The position numbers were made by a program, and so were the translations under genes. From NCBI RefSeq assembly GCF_001618865.1, contig NZ_CP015136.1, positions 3,197,001-3,261,000 of the forward strand: a stretch of 64,000 bases of DNA, in the 5' to 3' direction. Positions 37,527-46,748 of the stretch are shown here, piece after piece. The stretch is from Luteitalea pratensis. GTDB taxonomy: Bacteria; Acidobacteriota; Vicinamibacteria; Vicinamibacterales; Vicinamibacteraceae. The notes under the pieces were generated by a model, which was given only the letters and a program-made list of their open reading frames with translations, ran no database searches and had not been told where the DNA came from. Positions within the stretch are counted from its first letter, which is position 1, and each line of letters begins with the position of its first letter.

Positions 37527-38669
37527 TTAGCGGCCGACTTCCTGCCATTGGTTCGACTTGGCCGACGCCAGCACCGCATCGCACACGCGGGTGGTTTCCA
37601 GGGCTTCGCGGAAGGTGGGGCTGGTCGACTTGTTGCCCGCCAGGTTGGCGAGGAAATCGGCAACGTGGTGGACGAACGAATGCTCGTACCCGATCTGCAA
37701 TCCGGGCACCCACCAGTTCTTCATGTACGGCTGATCGCCATCCGTGATGTGGATGGACTTCCAGCCGCGCAGCTTGCTCTCGTCGCGATGATCGAACCAG
37801 TCCAGGCGATGCAGGTCGTGCAGATCCCATTTGATGGAAGCATGCTCGCCGTTGATCTCGAAGGTGTACAGGGCCTTGTGCCCGCGCGCGTAACGCGTGG
37901 ACTCGAAGAGGCCGAGCGAACCGTTCTGGAAGCGGGCCAGGAAGGCGCAGGCGTCATCGATATTGACCTTCTCGACTTTGCCGGTCACGGTGTGCCTGCG
38001 TTCCTTGATGAAGGTCTCGGTCATGCCCGAAACGCCGTTCAGGGAGCCGTTGAGCCAGATGGCGGTATCAATGCAATGCGCCAACAGGTCGCCGGTCACG
38101 CCGGAACCCGCCGCCGCCGCGTCCAGGCGCCAGAGGCCCGCGCCGCCCTGAGGCAGATCGGCCGAGATGGTCCAATCCTGCAGGAAGTTGGCGCGGTAAT
38201 GGAAAATGCGGCCGAGACGGCCTTCGTCGATGAGCTGCTTGGCCATGGTGACCGCCGGGATGCGGCGGTAGTTGTACCAGACGGTGTTGAGCACCTTGGC
38301 GCCTTCGACGGCCGCGACCATCTTCTCACCTTGGGCGGTGTCAAGGGCGAGCGGCTTCTCGCACATGATCATCTTGCCGGCCTGGGCGGCCGCGATGGCG
38401 ATCTCCATGTGGCTGTCGTTGGGCGTGCAGATGTCGATGACGTCGATATCCTTGCGCTCGACGAGCTTGGGCCAATCGGTCTCGATGGATTCGTAGCCCC
38501 ACGTGTCTGCGAAGGCGCGGGTGTTGGCCTCGCTGCGGCCGCAGATGGCCTTGAGGACGGGCTGATGTTCGTTCTCGAAGAAGTTCGAGACCTTGCGGAA
38601 CGCATTGCTATGGGTGCGGCCCATGAAGCCGTACCCGACCATGCCTACGTTGAGGTTCTTCTTGAACAT
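37527..38669 (-). CDS. Gfo/Idh/MocA-family NAD(P)-dependent oxidoreductase
   Basis: ATG 38669 is chosen because GAGGT lies seven bases upstream and the Rossmann motif follows at once ([18 protein letters not shown]). This gives 380 aa. The conserved CEKPLALD block (~95-102, Lys of EKP) and a C-terminal alpha/beta domain ([15 protein letters not shown], with a candidate catalytic Asp/His pair) identify Gfo/Idh/MocA. It probably oxidises a cyclitol or sugar hydroxyl in the cytosol. It follows the TIM-barrel isomerase with ten bases between, a classic inositol/keto-sugar pair. Base composition is visibly less GC-rich, with more AAG, TTC and AAC codons than flanking genes, and the pair is enclosed by IS remnants, suggesting acquisition. 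Confidence 0.92.
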   Translation of the reverse strand: MFKKNLNVGMVGYGFMGRTHSNAFRKVSNFFENEHQPVLKAICGRSEANTRAFADTWGYESIETDWPKLVERKDIDVIDICTPNDSHMEIAIAAAQAGKMIMCEKPLALDTAQGEKMVAAVEGAKVLNTVWYNYRRIPAVTMAKQLIDEGRLGRIFHYRANFLQDWTISADLPQGGAGLWRLDAAAAGSGVTGDLLAHCIDTAIWLNGSLNGVSGMTETFIKERRHTVTGKVEKVNIDDACAFLARFQNGSLGLFESTRYARGHKALYTFEINGEHASIKWDLHDLHRLDWFDHRDESKLRGWKSIHITDGDQPYMKNWWVPGLQIGYEHSFVHHVADFLANLAGNKSTSPTFREALETTRVCDAVLASAKSNQWQEVGR

Positions 38670-38679
38670 GTGCTTTACC

Positions 38680-39714
38680 TCAGTTCCAGCCGTGCTTTTC
38701 CCGGACCGCATTCATCGCGCCCAGGATCTTGTTCCAGGTCTCCGGCTGTTCCATCGCCGAGTTGGGGAACATGCAGCCGTCCCAGCACATGTGCTTGATG
38801 TCGATGTGCTGCTTGTTGTTGTCGCGCAGCCAGAAACCCGCATGGTAGGGGATGTCCAGCTTGCCGTTCTTATCATCCACGGGGCAGTGGCGCCCGGTCT
38901 TGTCGTGGGAACCGGAACCGAACGCGGTCGCGTCGTTCTGCGCCACGTGGAAATCCTTGACCCAGGGGCGCAGTTTGTCGGTGAGGGCCTTGTAGCCCTT
39001 GTCGAACGCGTCCTTCTCCCAGTTGAATCCCTTGGGTACCAGCGCGTCCTCTTCGGCGTTGTAGCCGAGCATGAACAGCAGGGTATGCGCCATGTCCGCC
39101 TGGATGCCGACAGTCTGGGGATGGCCCACGCCTTCGAGCAGCTCCAGCAGCGACTTCCAGCCATGCATGCCGCCCCAGCAGATCTCGCCTTCGATGGCGA
39201 GCTTCTCGCCGAAGCTCTCGGCGATGCGGGCCGCTTCCTTGATGGTCGCGATGTTGCGCTTCTGGTTCTCGATCGGATCCTTGGCGAAGTTGGCAGGGCT
39301 GTTGGCGGTATCAATGCGAATGATCCCGTACTTGCGGATGCCGATATCGTTCAGCTTCTTGCCAATGGCGCAGGACTTGGTGAGCGCGGACAGGTAGTTC
39401 TTGCGATCCTCTTCGGTGCCGAAGGCGCCACCGCCGCCCCAGATGGGCGCGACCAGCGAACCGATCACGAGGCCTTTGGAACCGACCTTCTCGGCCAGCT
39501 TCTTGAGATCGTCGTCGGTGCTGTCCAAGTCGGTGTGCGGGAGGGAGAGAAACAGATCGATGCCGTCGAACGTGACGCCGTCCACGGAGGCGTTGGCCGT
39601 CAGCTCGATCATGCGATCCTGGGAAATGACCGGGTCCGCGCCGGGCTCTGTGCCGCCCTTTCCGACCATTCCCGGCCAGGCCGCGTTGTGTAGTTTTGGA
39701 AATGCATTTGCCAT
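38680..39714 (-). CDS. Sugar phosphate isomerase/epimerase-like TIM-barrel protein
   Basis: The start is placed at ATG 39714 because GGAGG lies just upstream. An ATG at 39735 would add seven residues. This 344-aa protein belongs to the xylose-isomerase-like TIM-barrel group: [25 protein letters not shown] (metal-ligand Glu), [11 protein letters not shown] (Asp/His pair) and KDFHVAQND (His) are the usual metal-binding strands. The likely reaction is isomerisation or epimerisation of a keto-sugar or inosose, handing on to the Gfo/Idh enzyme downstream. Only the isolated two-gene unit is present and no transporter accompanies it. Composition matches its partner rather than the chromosome. Confidence 0.88.
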   Translation of the reverse strand: MANAFPKLHNAAWPGMVGKGGTEPGADPVISQDRMIELTANASVDGVTFDGIDLFLSLPHTDLDSTDDDLKKLAEKVGSKGLVIGSLVAPIWGGGGAFGTEEDRKNYLSALTKSCAIGKKLNDIGIRKYGIIRIDTANSPANFAKDPIENQKRNIATIKEAARIAESFGEKLAIEGEICWGGMHGWKSLLELLEGVGHPQTVGIQADMAHTLLFMLGYNAEEDALVPKGFNWEKDAFDKGYKALTDKLRPWVKDFHVAQNDATAFGSGSHDKTGRHCPVDDKNGKLDIPYHAGFWLRDNNKQHIDIKHMCWDGCMFPNSAMEQPETWNKILGAMNAVREKHGWN

Positions 39715-39785
39715 GATGACCTCCACGCTGTTCATGGGTGCGAATCTCGGGTAGCACGACTGTTTGCCCGTGGCAAAGGAACCGA

Positions 39786-39830
39786 GCTGCCTGCACGGAC
39801 ATTGTGGAGTCTGACGCGCGAGTTCTCGTC
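39786..39830 (-). repeat. Solo IS right-end repeat in inverted orientation
   Basis: GCTGCCTGCACGGACATTG, then CGCGCGAGTTCTCGTC, is the reverse complement of the right-end consensus (it carries the CTCG and TGCAnGCAGC features of right ends, not left ends). It lies 70 bp upstream of the isomerase start and 33 bp before the left end of copy B. Confidence 0.65.
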
Positions 39831-39863
39831 ATCCTGTCGACCAAGGCGACCGCGGGAAGCAAC

Positions 39864-41069
39864 CGTGCTGTGCGCCAGGACATTCGGCACGCCGCCGCGA
39901 GAGTTGTCGCCAGGCTGCCAGAGGTCGCGTGTACCTTGGGCATTGAGCGGGCGGCGATGATCAGGTATGCCCACCCCCTTCCGCCGACAGCAGCGCTATG
40001 ACCATCGACTCCGGGAACTCGTCCGACGCACGGGCCAGCTCCGCATCGCCACGAATCGCGCTGTCCCGCGATCGACGGCGCGTGCGTGGCTCTGCGCTTC
40101 GCCGCATCAGGTGGTGGGTCTACGGGGAACAGACCTCACGGACTCAGAACTTCGCCAGGAGATCCTGACGCTGCAGCGACGTGTCGAGAAGCTGGCGGCC
40201 CTGCTCCGGCTCGCGCTTCTCGTGCGACCACGCGGCGAGCGATGGCTCACCGGCGAGCGTCTGCCGGACGGACCTGCCAAGGCGCGGATGCCGCGCGGCC
40301 GATCGCGCCCGCACGTGCATGCCGCTGCGAGGGAGCCTGCGGTTCCTGCAACTGTCGCCGAGCCGGTTTCACGCCTGGCGCCGCCGGCAGCGCGCGTGTG
40401 TGCTCGATGATCAGGCATCATGTCCCCGTTCCTCACCGCAGCGACTCACGCGGCGAGATCGAGGCGATGGTGACCTCGGCGGCCTACCGTCACGTGCCGA
40501 CGCGGACGCGTGCGGTCCTCGCGCAGCGACTCGGCACCGTCTGCGCCTCGCCCTCGACGTGGTATCGGCTCGTGCGGAGGCACGGATGGCGACGCCCGCG
40601 GCTGCGCGTGCATCCGAGGAAGCCGAAGATGGGTGTGCGGACGACACGCCCCGACGAGATGTGGCACATCGACGCCACGGTGATCCGTCTCCTCGACGGC
40701 ACCCGCGCCTACGTGCACGCCGTCATCGACAACTTCTCGCGACGGATTTCTGGCGTGGCATGTGGCCGGTGCGTTCGCCCCAGGCAACAGCGTCGCGTCC
40801 TCCTCGCGGCGTCGCAGCGCGTCACCGTCTCACAAGGGGTCCCAGTAGTGTTGGCCGACGCCGGTGTAGAGAACGTCAACGCCCAGATCGCCGCACTGCT
40901 GGCCACGGGCGTGCTGCGGCGTCTGCTCGCCATGACGGAGCTGAAGGTCTCCAACTCGATGATCGAAGCCTGGTGGAGCAGGCCCGGCCTCCGACGCCGT
41001 CCTGCACCCGCCCGAACCTTCGATGGCGAGAACTCGCGCGCGAGATGGTTGAATGTCCTTGGAAACAGC
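39864..41069 (+). mobile_element. Internally deleted IS element, copy B, with both ends
   Basis: Left end 39864-39910 and right end 41025-41069 enclose most of a broken transposase. It shares long stretches with copy A (39864-40180 with 19985-20290 is nearly identical) but keeps the middle that copy A lost and lacks the C-terminus that copy A kept. Together the two copies allow reconstruction of the ancestral gene. Confidence 0.78.
39967..40980 (+). pseudogene. Transposase (HTH plus rve integrase core), frameshifted and C-terminally truncated
   Basis: From ATG 39967 the HTH (QQRYDHRLRELVRRTGQLRI) and a coiled segment (LRQEILTLQRRVEKLAALLR) are intact. Frame shifts occur near 40290 and 40410. 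The core then reads YRHVPTRTRAVLAQRLGT, TTRPDEMWHIDATVIRLLDG (first catalytic Asp) and HAVIDNFSRRI, with another shift near 40745, then VVLADAGVENVNAQIAALLA (second Asp) and SNSMIEAWW (catalytic Glu). Homology stops at ~40980, so the ~90-residue tail seen in copy A is gone. Confidence 0.85.
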
Positions 41070-41147
41070 AGGGTCAACGGCGAGGACACCCTAACGGCGC
41101 TCGCTCCACCTTCGCGAAGGTGTCCACGAGATCAAACCGCCGAAATG

Positions 41148-43652
41148 TCATCTGGACGCGTTGGTGATCGCGAGACCGAGGAGGCTCGGGCCTCGCCACC
41201 TCACGAACGACGCCCGCGCGAGTTGGGCCTGCTCACGCGCCCGTTCGAGGAGTTGCTGGACGTCTCCTCTGGGGCGAATCGGGTCGAGCCATCGATCGCG
41301 CTCGAATGCGTGGTGGCACCAGAAGCCGCCCTCGACGACGCGCTGCAGTTCGCGCGCGGCACGGTCGCCCTCGCCAAGACGCGCGAACGTGCGGGCCAGG
41401 TAGTACAGGGCCTCGGCATCAATCTGCAACGCCGAGGCGCTTTCCAGAGCGGCGAGGCTTTTGTCGCGATCGTTCTCGAGCAGCGCGCGCAGGGAGGCCA
41501 GATAGGGGCGAATGCGGCTTTCGGTGGTCTCGCCTTCGCGCCGGCGCAGCGCTGCCACTGCCTCTCGTTCGCGGCCGAGCGAGGCCAGCGCGAGGCCCTG
41601 CATGTAGCCGATGTCGCCATAGGTCTCGGCGAGCGCCCGCCTGTACTCCCCTTTCATCCACCAGGTGTGGTGAATGCTCGTGGGCACGGTCGGATCCAGC
41701 GAGCGAGTGCGAGCGTGGGCAGCCACCGACTCGTCGAGCAGGCCGCAAAACCGCAGCGCGGGCACAAGCCCAGCGTACAGGTCGGGATCGTTCGGCCGGA
41801 TTACCAACCGTTCGAGGAGCAGCCGCATGGCGTCGTCGGCGCGGCCGACATCGATCAGGAGCTCTGCATGGAAGCTGTGGCCGACCGCCAGATCCGGATT
41901 CAGCGCCAGCGCTCGCTCGAACGCCTCCCGGGCACTGGCTAGGCAGGCCTTGGACTCGTCGGCAGACGCGGAGAACTTCCCGATCAGGCGTTCGCACCGC
42001 GCGAGGCGTGCCCAGGCTGGGGCGTACAGCGGGTCGGCGTCGAGACACGCACGGTAGAGGTCGCGTGCCTCGTGCCAATGGCTGACCTCGTAGGCCAGCT
42101 GGTTCGCACGGAGATAAAACGCGTACCCGCCGGCACTGTTCGGCACATCACGCCGGAGCTGCGCTCCGACATGCGTTGCCACGACGCTGCCTGGTAGCGT
42201 GAGCGCGACGTGGGCCGCCACTGCGTCCTGCAGCTCGAACATCTCCTGCAACGTAGCGACGCGCGCGTCCGACCACATCACGGTTCCGGCCGGTATCGCC
42301 AGCAGCTGCAGTCGGACAGCAATGCGACCCTCGACACACGCCAGCGTGCCGGTCAGGGCAAACTGCGCGGCCATCGCGTCGGCAAGTGTCACGAGGTCGG
42401 CGTCGGCCCCGCCATGCCGCTGGACGGCCAGCGGCGCCCGCACGGCAATAGTGTGCCGATCGGCCAGTGACGCGGCAATTGCGTCTGGCAGGCTGAATGC
42501 GAGGAAGTCGGCGTCGGGATGGCTTCGCAGGATTCTGAGTGGCATGACGACAATCGCATCGCACCCGGGAATCGGCGACGTTGCCCTAGTGACTTCCATC
42601 GGGTGCTCCCGCACCGCGAGGAGATCGCGGTGCATGTCGCGGGTCGTGTCGTACCGTCTGGATGGCTCCTTCTCCATGCACCGCTGGATGGCTATGCAAA
42701 GCGTCGGCGGCATCTGCGGACACACGCGGCCGAGCGCGTCAGGCTGATCGTTGATCACGGCCGCGGCAGTTTCGATGAGCGAGCGGCGCGCGAAGGCGGG
42801 GCGTCCGGTCGCCAGTTCGTACAGCAACGCACCGAAGGAGAACTGATCGGATCGGAAGTCGACCTGCTCGGCGCGTGCCTGTTCTGGCGACATGTATTGC
42901 GGGGTGCCCATGATGAGGCCCTGCCTGGTCCGCCACTGCACTGCGTCATCGTGATCGTGCTGGCCGGCCAACTTGGCGAGTCCGAAATCGAGCACCTTCA
43001 CGTAGCCATCGGGCCGGATCATGACGTTCTCCGGCTTGATGTCGCGATGCAGCACACCGCTAAGGTGCGCGGCCATCAGCGCGGACGAGATCTGCACCGC
43101 CACGTCGATCAGGTCGCGCATCGGCAGCGCGCCGGCGCCCATTAGGCGCTGACGCAGAGTCAGCCCCTCGACGTATTCGGTGACGATGAACGGGCGGCCG
43201 TCGTGGTCGCCGATGTCGTGCACGACGAGGATGTGAGGGTGGTTCAGCGATGAAAGCGCGAGGGCTTCGACGCGGAATCGTCGCAGTCGTTCCGTGTCGT
43301 GTGCAAGGTTGATCGCCAGCAACTTCAATGCGACCGGCCGGTTCAACTTTGCGTCGTGGGCCTTGTAGACCTCGCCCATGCCACCCCTGCCGAGGAGCTC
43401 CTCGATCCGATAGATCGAGACGATCTGCCCGACGAGGGCGTCGGGCGGCACATCGATCATCGTGAGCGCCGGCGGCACGACGGATGTCGGGGCGCGGTCG
43501 TGCGCGGCAAGCAATCGCTCCACCTGCTGACACACCTCCGCATCGTGCGCGCAGGCGTCGGCCACGTACGTACTCCGAGCCGCACCTTCGAGCTCCATTG
43601 CCCTCTGGAGCACCGCCTTTACGCGCGTCCTGTCCTCGGGGTGAGCGTCCAT
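41148..43652 (-). CDS. Ser/Thr protein kinase with TolB-like and TPR C-terminus
   Basis: This 834-aa protein has an N-terminal ~75 residues like other kinases of this group, then glycine loop LGRGGMGEVY (~88-97), Lys110 (ALKLL), HRDIKPEN (202-209) and DFGLAK (222-227), all intact. Unlike the other three kinases, no transmembrane helix is visible. The C-terminal half has a TolB/FlgO-like segment (~370-480, FLAFSLPDAIAASLADRH) and then TPR-type helices (~500-830, GDRAARELQRVVEGGFW near the end). A cytoplasmic kinase that senses through protein contacts is likely. The sigma-factor gene lies 18 bases upstream in the same direction. Copy B of the IS ends 78 bp beyond its stop. Confidence 0.93.
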   Translation of the reverse strand: MDAHPEDRTRVKAVLQRAMELEGAARSTYVADACAHDAEVCQQVERLLAAHDRAPTSVVPPALTMIDVPPDALVGQIVSIYRIEELLGRGGMGEVYKAHDAKLNRPVALKLLAINLAHDTERLRRFRVEALALSSLNHPHILVVHDIGDHDGRPFIVTEYVEGLTLRQRLMGAGALPMRDLIDVAVQISSALMAAHLSGVLHRDIKPENVMIRPDGYVKVLDFGLAKLAGQHDHDDAVQWRTRQGLIMGTPQYMSPEQARAEQVDFRSDQFSFGALLYELATGRPAFARRSLIETAAAVINDQPDALGRVCPQMPPTLCIAIQRCMEKEPSRRYDTTRDMHRDLLAVREHPMEVTRATSPIPGCDAIVVMPLRILRSHPDADFLAFSLPDAIAASLADRHTIAVRAPLAVQRHGGADADLVTLADAMAAQFALTGTLACVEGRIAVRLQLLAIPAGTVMWSDARVATLQEMFELQDAVAAHVALTLPGSVVATHVGAQLRRDVPNSAGGYAFYLRANQLAYEVSHWHEARDLYRACLDADPLYAPAWARLARCERLIGKFSASADESKACLASAREAFERALALNPDLAVGHSFHAELLIDVGRADDAMRLLLERLVIRPNDPDLYAGLVPALRFCGLLDESVAAHARTRSLDPTVPTSIHHTWWMKGEYRRALAETYGDIGYMQGLALASLGREREAVAALRRREGETTESRIRPYLASLRALLENDRDKSLAALESASALQIDAEALYYLARTFARLGEGDRAARELQRVVEGGFWCHHAFERDRWLDPIRPRGDVQQLLERAREQAQLARASFVRWRGPSLLGLAITNASR

Positions 43653-43670
43653 GACCCGCGACGAACCTTT

Positions 43671-44176
43671 CTAGCCGGTCAGTGCCTTGTGAAGCCAGCT
43701 TTCGCAAATGGCCCAAACGCGCTTGACAGTCCTGGGCGAAATGTCTAGAACGTCCGCAGTTTCCTCGACGGCTATGCCGCCGAAGAAGCGCAGCCCTACG
43801 ACGCGGGCCTGCTGCTCGTCCAGCCGCACGAGTTGCTCCGGCGCGACGTCCATGGCCACGATGTCCACCGTGTCTTGCGAAACGACAACGTCATCGTGAA
43901 GCGATGTCACCGGGACGCCACCTCCGCACTGGTCTCGCATGTACGCACGGGCGTGGTCGACCAGAAGCCGGCGCATCATGGTCGCCGCCATCGCGACGAA
44001 GTGGCCGCGTTCGCGGACCTGCATCCGATCGACAGCCGCGAGTCCCGGTACGCCTCATGGACCAGCGCCGCCGTCTGCAGCGTGTGGCCGGCACGCTCGC
44101 TGCGCATGTAGTGATGGGCTAGCCGTCGGAACTCGCCGTAGCGCGCCAAGACCACCGCATCGATCGCGCGCTCCAT
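43671..44176 (-). pseudogene. ECF-like sigma factor with a single frameshift
   Basis: From ATG 44176 the N-terminal sigma-2 part reads YGEFRRLAHHYMRSERAGH, TLQTAALVHEAY and then goes out of frame. The continuation (RMQVRERGHFVAMAATMMRR, LRFFGGIAVEETADVLDISP, then RTVKRVW) is in another frame and ends at 43671. The shift falls in a CGGG run near 44044: restoring one base would give EAYRGLAAVDRMQVRERGHF. As written, neither fragment has both region 2 and region 4. It is otherwise a normal partner of the kinase directly downstream. A one-base assembly error cannot be excluded. Confidence 0.78.
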
Positions 44177-44434
44177 CGCTGATACTACTGGGACATCATC
44201 CTGCGCATCACGCTATGAAGAGTCGACGTGCCTCGTGACGGGCCGCCGGTTCTGCCAAGACAGGCAGACGTCGAGAACGCCTGTCGCTCATGGTGTCGCC
44301 CAGCCTCGACCACCTCGTGCTCGGCGATGCGGTCGGCGTGTGTTGTCGGTCGGTGCGGGGCGATGATACCGCAGAGTGGCCGATTCGGGGCCAGAGGGGG
44401 CGCGTATCTCGTGAGTGACCTCTGGAGGAACATC
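44177..44434. other. Divergent intergenic region without a gene
   Basis: This 258-bp stretch lies between the leftward sigma/kinase unit and the rightward VOC gene. It has no recognisable coding sequence. It must contain both promoters, but no consensus I can name with confidence. Confidence 0.5.
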
Positions 44435-45196
44435 ATGACCATAGCCATTTCGACGCCCGGTATCCACCACCTCGCACTGCGGTCAACGAATCTCCTGCGG
44501 TCGCGACGCTTCTACGGCGACACCCTGGGCTTTCCTGTTGTGCACGAGAGCACGACGTTGTTCCTGTTCCTGGCCGGCAGCACGGCAGTCGCGGTTCGCG
44601 GCCCGGAAGAGGGGACGCCCGCCAACGACGTGTTTAACCCCTTCCGCGCAGGGCTTGATCACGTCGCGCTGGGATGCACCGACGAGAAGGAACTCGAGCG
44701 CGTGGCGAAAGCGCTTGCCGACGCTGCCGTCGAGAACACGGGAGTGAGGCTGGACCCGCTTTTCGACCGGCGATATGTCGCCTTCAAGGATCCGGACCGG
44801 ATCGCGTGGGAGCTGTACATGGCGCCGAACCCGCGCCTGGCCGCCGTCGATGCCTATTTCGAGGGATTGCGGCGCGGAAACGTCGACCAGGTGCCCTTCT
44901 CGCCCTCGGTTCGGTTCCAAGGGCCGCTCGGACCGCGAATCGACGGTGCAGAAGACGTGCGACAGTTCCTCCGGGGGGTCTTCCCCATCATCAAGGACGT
45001 TCGCATCCAGCAGATGATGAGCGAGGGCGAATGCGTCGCTACGCGGTTTGAGCTCGACACCGTCCACGGCACCATCCCCGCGTTCGACTGGTTCCGCGTG
45101 GTGGATGGCCTGATCGTCGAGGCGCGCCCTTACTATGACCCGCGGCCGATTACGTCGGCAATGGAGGCGGCAGCACTTGAGCTTAACGATAGCTAA
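44435..45196 (+). CDS. VOC (glyoxalase-fold) domain fused to a SnoaL/NTF2-like domain
   Basis: ATG 44435 has GGAGG six bases upstream, giving 253 aa. Residues ~8-125 are a VOC/glyoxalase-fold domain (IHHLALRSTNLLRSRRFY, with the first metal-ligand His, then LDHVALGCTD and the Glu in IAWELYMAP). Residues ~135-245 look like a SnoaL/NTF2-like cone (AAVDAYFEGLRRGNVDQVPF, then FDWFRVVDGLIVEARPYYDP). VOC domains bind metal and act as lyases, dioxygenases or resistance proteins; NTF2-like domains bind small hydrophobic ligands. The fusion suggests one protein acting on a small polar/aromatic compound, but no substrate can be named. No partner genes. Confidence 0.85.
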   Translation: MTIAISTPGIHHLALRSTNLLRSRRFYGDTLGFPVVHESTTLFLFLAGSTAVAVRGPEEGTPANDVFNPFRAGLDHVALGCTDEKELERVAKALADAAVENTGVRLDPLFDRRYVAFKDPDRIAWELYMAPNPRLAAVDAYFEGLRRGNVDQVPFSPSVRFQGPLGPRIDGAEDVRQFLRGVFPIIKDVRIQQMMSEGECVATRFELDTVHGTIPAFDWFRVVDGLIVEARPYYDPRPITSAMEAAALELNDS

Positions 45197-45240
45197 TGCG
45201 TTGTCGCGTCGCTGCAACGCCAGGCACCTCGAGTCGTCAG

Positions 45241-45570
45241 GCAGAGCTGGACGTCCATGGACCGCCATGGACGCCTGTGGACTGCTGTGGACGATTGGTG
45301 GAGGCGGCGGGAGTCGAACGACAATAGTCTAAGCAACTGGCATTCATCGACTTATGTATTGTTGCTGCTGAGATCCGTACCCCCAGATGTCCCCCCACAC
45401 TGGGATTGATACTTTTTGTCAGCGCGCACTCGCCGGCAATGCCTTGAGGCGCAAGGACGTCCACGTCAATCGCTGGCACCTTGGCTGAGCTGCGGGCCAG
45501 CCAGGCGCGCTCCCCATGTCGACACTTGATTCCACTCGCGGCTGATCCCGCGACACGCCTGCGGCAGAAC
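45241..45570 (+). repeat. Att-like repeat, copy 1, containing a tRNA/tmRNA-like 3' end
   Basis: This stretch is matched over about 310 bp by 62461-62776. It contains short CCATGG/TGGACGCC repeats, then at 45296-45319 the reverse complement of GTTCGACTCCCGCCGCC followed by TCCACCA, which has the form of a T-loop, acceptor strand and CCA of a tRNA or tmRNA 3' end. TACCCCC-type motifs follow (45378-45400). There is no complete tRNA. The 5' half of the T-stem is not present, as expected for an integrase crossover remnant. Confidence 0.65.
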
Positions 45571-45622
45571 CATGTCTGGGATCGGCGGCATTCTCGAGGT
45601 GGTCGCCGCTCGCATCCTCGCG

Positions 45623-45666
45623 GACGAGAATTCACGCGCGAAGTTCGAAGCGTCCTCGGACAGCCC
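45623..45666 (+). repeat. Solo right-end repeat of the copy A/B IS family
   Basis: GACGAGAATTCACGCGCGA, then GAAGCGTCCTCGGACAGCCC, is a diverged right end. The ~70 bp before it (GGCAGAACCATGTCTGGGA) resemble the 3' noncoding part of the IS seen at 57540-57600. The att-like repeat directly precedes it. Confidence 0.55.
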
Positions 45667-45804
45667 TGCTGTATCTGACGGTGCGGGCTTGTGCGATCAG
45701 GCCAATGGCCTCGCCACGGCGAATGTGGTTCGATCAGACTGCCGAATAGAGTGGCGACGATCCGCCAATGTTTTGCCAACACGGCTCGGAGTACCTTGCG
45801 CGAC

Positions 45805-46284
45805 ATGTACAAACGACGACATGCTGCACTGTTCATGTTCCTTGCCCTCTTCGTGAGCGGTATCGCGGACGCGCGTCAGGCGAGGTCCGACGCTGAGGAG
45901 CGCGCTCTTTCATCGATCGTCGAGCGTTGGACGGCAGCCCGCAATGCCAATGATGCCGAGGCGATGCGGCCACTATTCGCCGAAGCGGTCGACCGTGTCA
46001 GCCTGCCGGACGGCATGGTGCAGTCCACCACGCGCGACGAGCTGCTCAAGTTCTTCGCAGACGGCTTCAAGGGCAGTGCAAAGGGCACATATGCGAAGAC
46101 AATGAAGGTCCGACCGATCCTCTTCTCCGATGCCACCGGCATAGTCGACCACACCTACACCATGTACAACCCGGATGGATCGGAGATCGGCGTCGGCCAC
46201 TCGACGTTCGTTGCGCTGAAGGTCGGCGCCGAATGGAAGGTCGTTGCGGTGCGCTTTGTGTCGGCGTGGGGCACACGACGCTAG
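45805..46284 (+). CDS. Secreted SnoaL/DUF4440-like (NTF2-fold) protein
   Basis: ATG 45805 gives 159 aa starting with a signal peptide (MYKRRHAALFMFLALFVSG, cleavage near ADAR). An upstream ATG at 45691 would put 38 unlikely residues before it. The body reads SSIVERWTAARNANDAEAMR, then FFADGFKGSAKGTYAKTMKV and SDATGIVDHTYTMYNPDG, the helix-then-sheet pattern of SnoaL/DUF4440 proteins, which form ligand-binding cones. It could be a small-molecule carrier or an enzyme; no catalytic set is evident. It is flanked by IS and att debris. Confidence 0.75.
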   Translation: MYKRRHAALFMFLALFVSGIADARQARSDAEERALSSIVERWTAARNANDAEAMRPLFAEAVDRVSLPDGMVQSTTRDELLKFFADGFKGSAKGTYAKTMKVRPILFSDATGIVDHTYTMYNPDGSEIGVGHSTFVALKVGAEWKVVAVRFVSAWGTRR

Positions 46285-46296
46285 ACTAGCGTCGTG
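46274..46296 (+). terminator. Perfect 11-bp inverted repeat over the stop codon
   Basis: CACGACGCTAG (46274-46284) and CTAGCGTCGTG (46286-46296) are perfect inverted copies with a one-base spacer, overlapping the TAG of the SnoaL-like gene. No T-tract follows. It could be a terminator stem, or the palindrome may mark the insertion end of the IS630 fragment that starts twelve bases later. Confidence 0.4.
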
Positions 46297-46307
46297 CGGC
46301 CGAAATC

Positions 46308-46555
46308 TTAGCGGTTGTCTTGTGCCGATCGCGCCCGCGCGACCTTCGCGAGGATGCCCTTCGCCGACGCGGTCCAGATGAAAGCTTGAGCTGGTCATTG
46401 TGCTGACCGACGTAGTCGCCGATGGCCATGATCAGTTCCTCGACATCGCGAAATACGCCACGCCGCAAACGTCGCTGCGTGAGGTCGCGGAAGAAGCGTT
46501 CGACCATGTTGAGCCAGGAGCTGCTGGCCGGCGTGAAGTACACGTGGAATCGCGG
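46308..46555 (-). pseudogene. IS630-family transposase C-terminal fragment, frameshifted
   Basis: The frame reads FHVYFTPASSSWLNMVERFF, then LTQRRLRRGVFRDVEELIMA and YVGQHN, the IS630/Tc1 DDE C-terminal block (its catalytic Glu is in MVERFF). After DQLK the frame shifts by one and continues AFIWTASAKGILAKVARARS to the TAA at 46308-46310. N-terminal and first catalytic regions are absent. The IS5 fragment at 46563 abuts its broken 5' side. Confidence 0.85.
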
Positions 46556-46562
46556 CGTTGTT

Positions 46563-46748
46563 GGGCGTTGGTGCATGGTGTGGACCGTCCCTGAGGGAGG
46601 CGGCTGTCGAGCGTTGGGGTGGTGGGCGGCCCACGCCGCATGATCTGGTGATGAAGTCGCGGGTGCATCCCACGTACAAGACGCACTATCGGGTCGGCAA
46701 TTGGCGGGTGTACGAGCGCGCCCTCGTCAGTCGGGGCGACGTGACCCT
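46563..46748 (+). mobile_element. IS5-family 5' fragment
   Basis: The left end GGGCGTTGGTGCATGG is at 46563-46578, followed by the transposase start at ATG 46651 (SRVHPTYKTHYRVGNWRVYE to SRGDVTL). Homology stops near 46748. No right end. Confidence 0.8.

Noticed and set aside
44300-44345. Similarity of CTCGACCACCTCGTGCTCGG to 57113-57150
   Set aside because: Only about 20 bases and rich in common GC codons. Not enough to call a repeat.
45296-45319. Possible tRNA gene on the minus strand
   Set aside because: Only the T-loop to CCA end is present. No D-arm or anticodon arm can be built from the adjacent sequence, and the 5' T-stem strand is missing.
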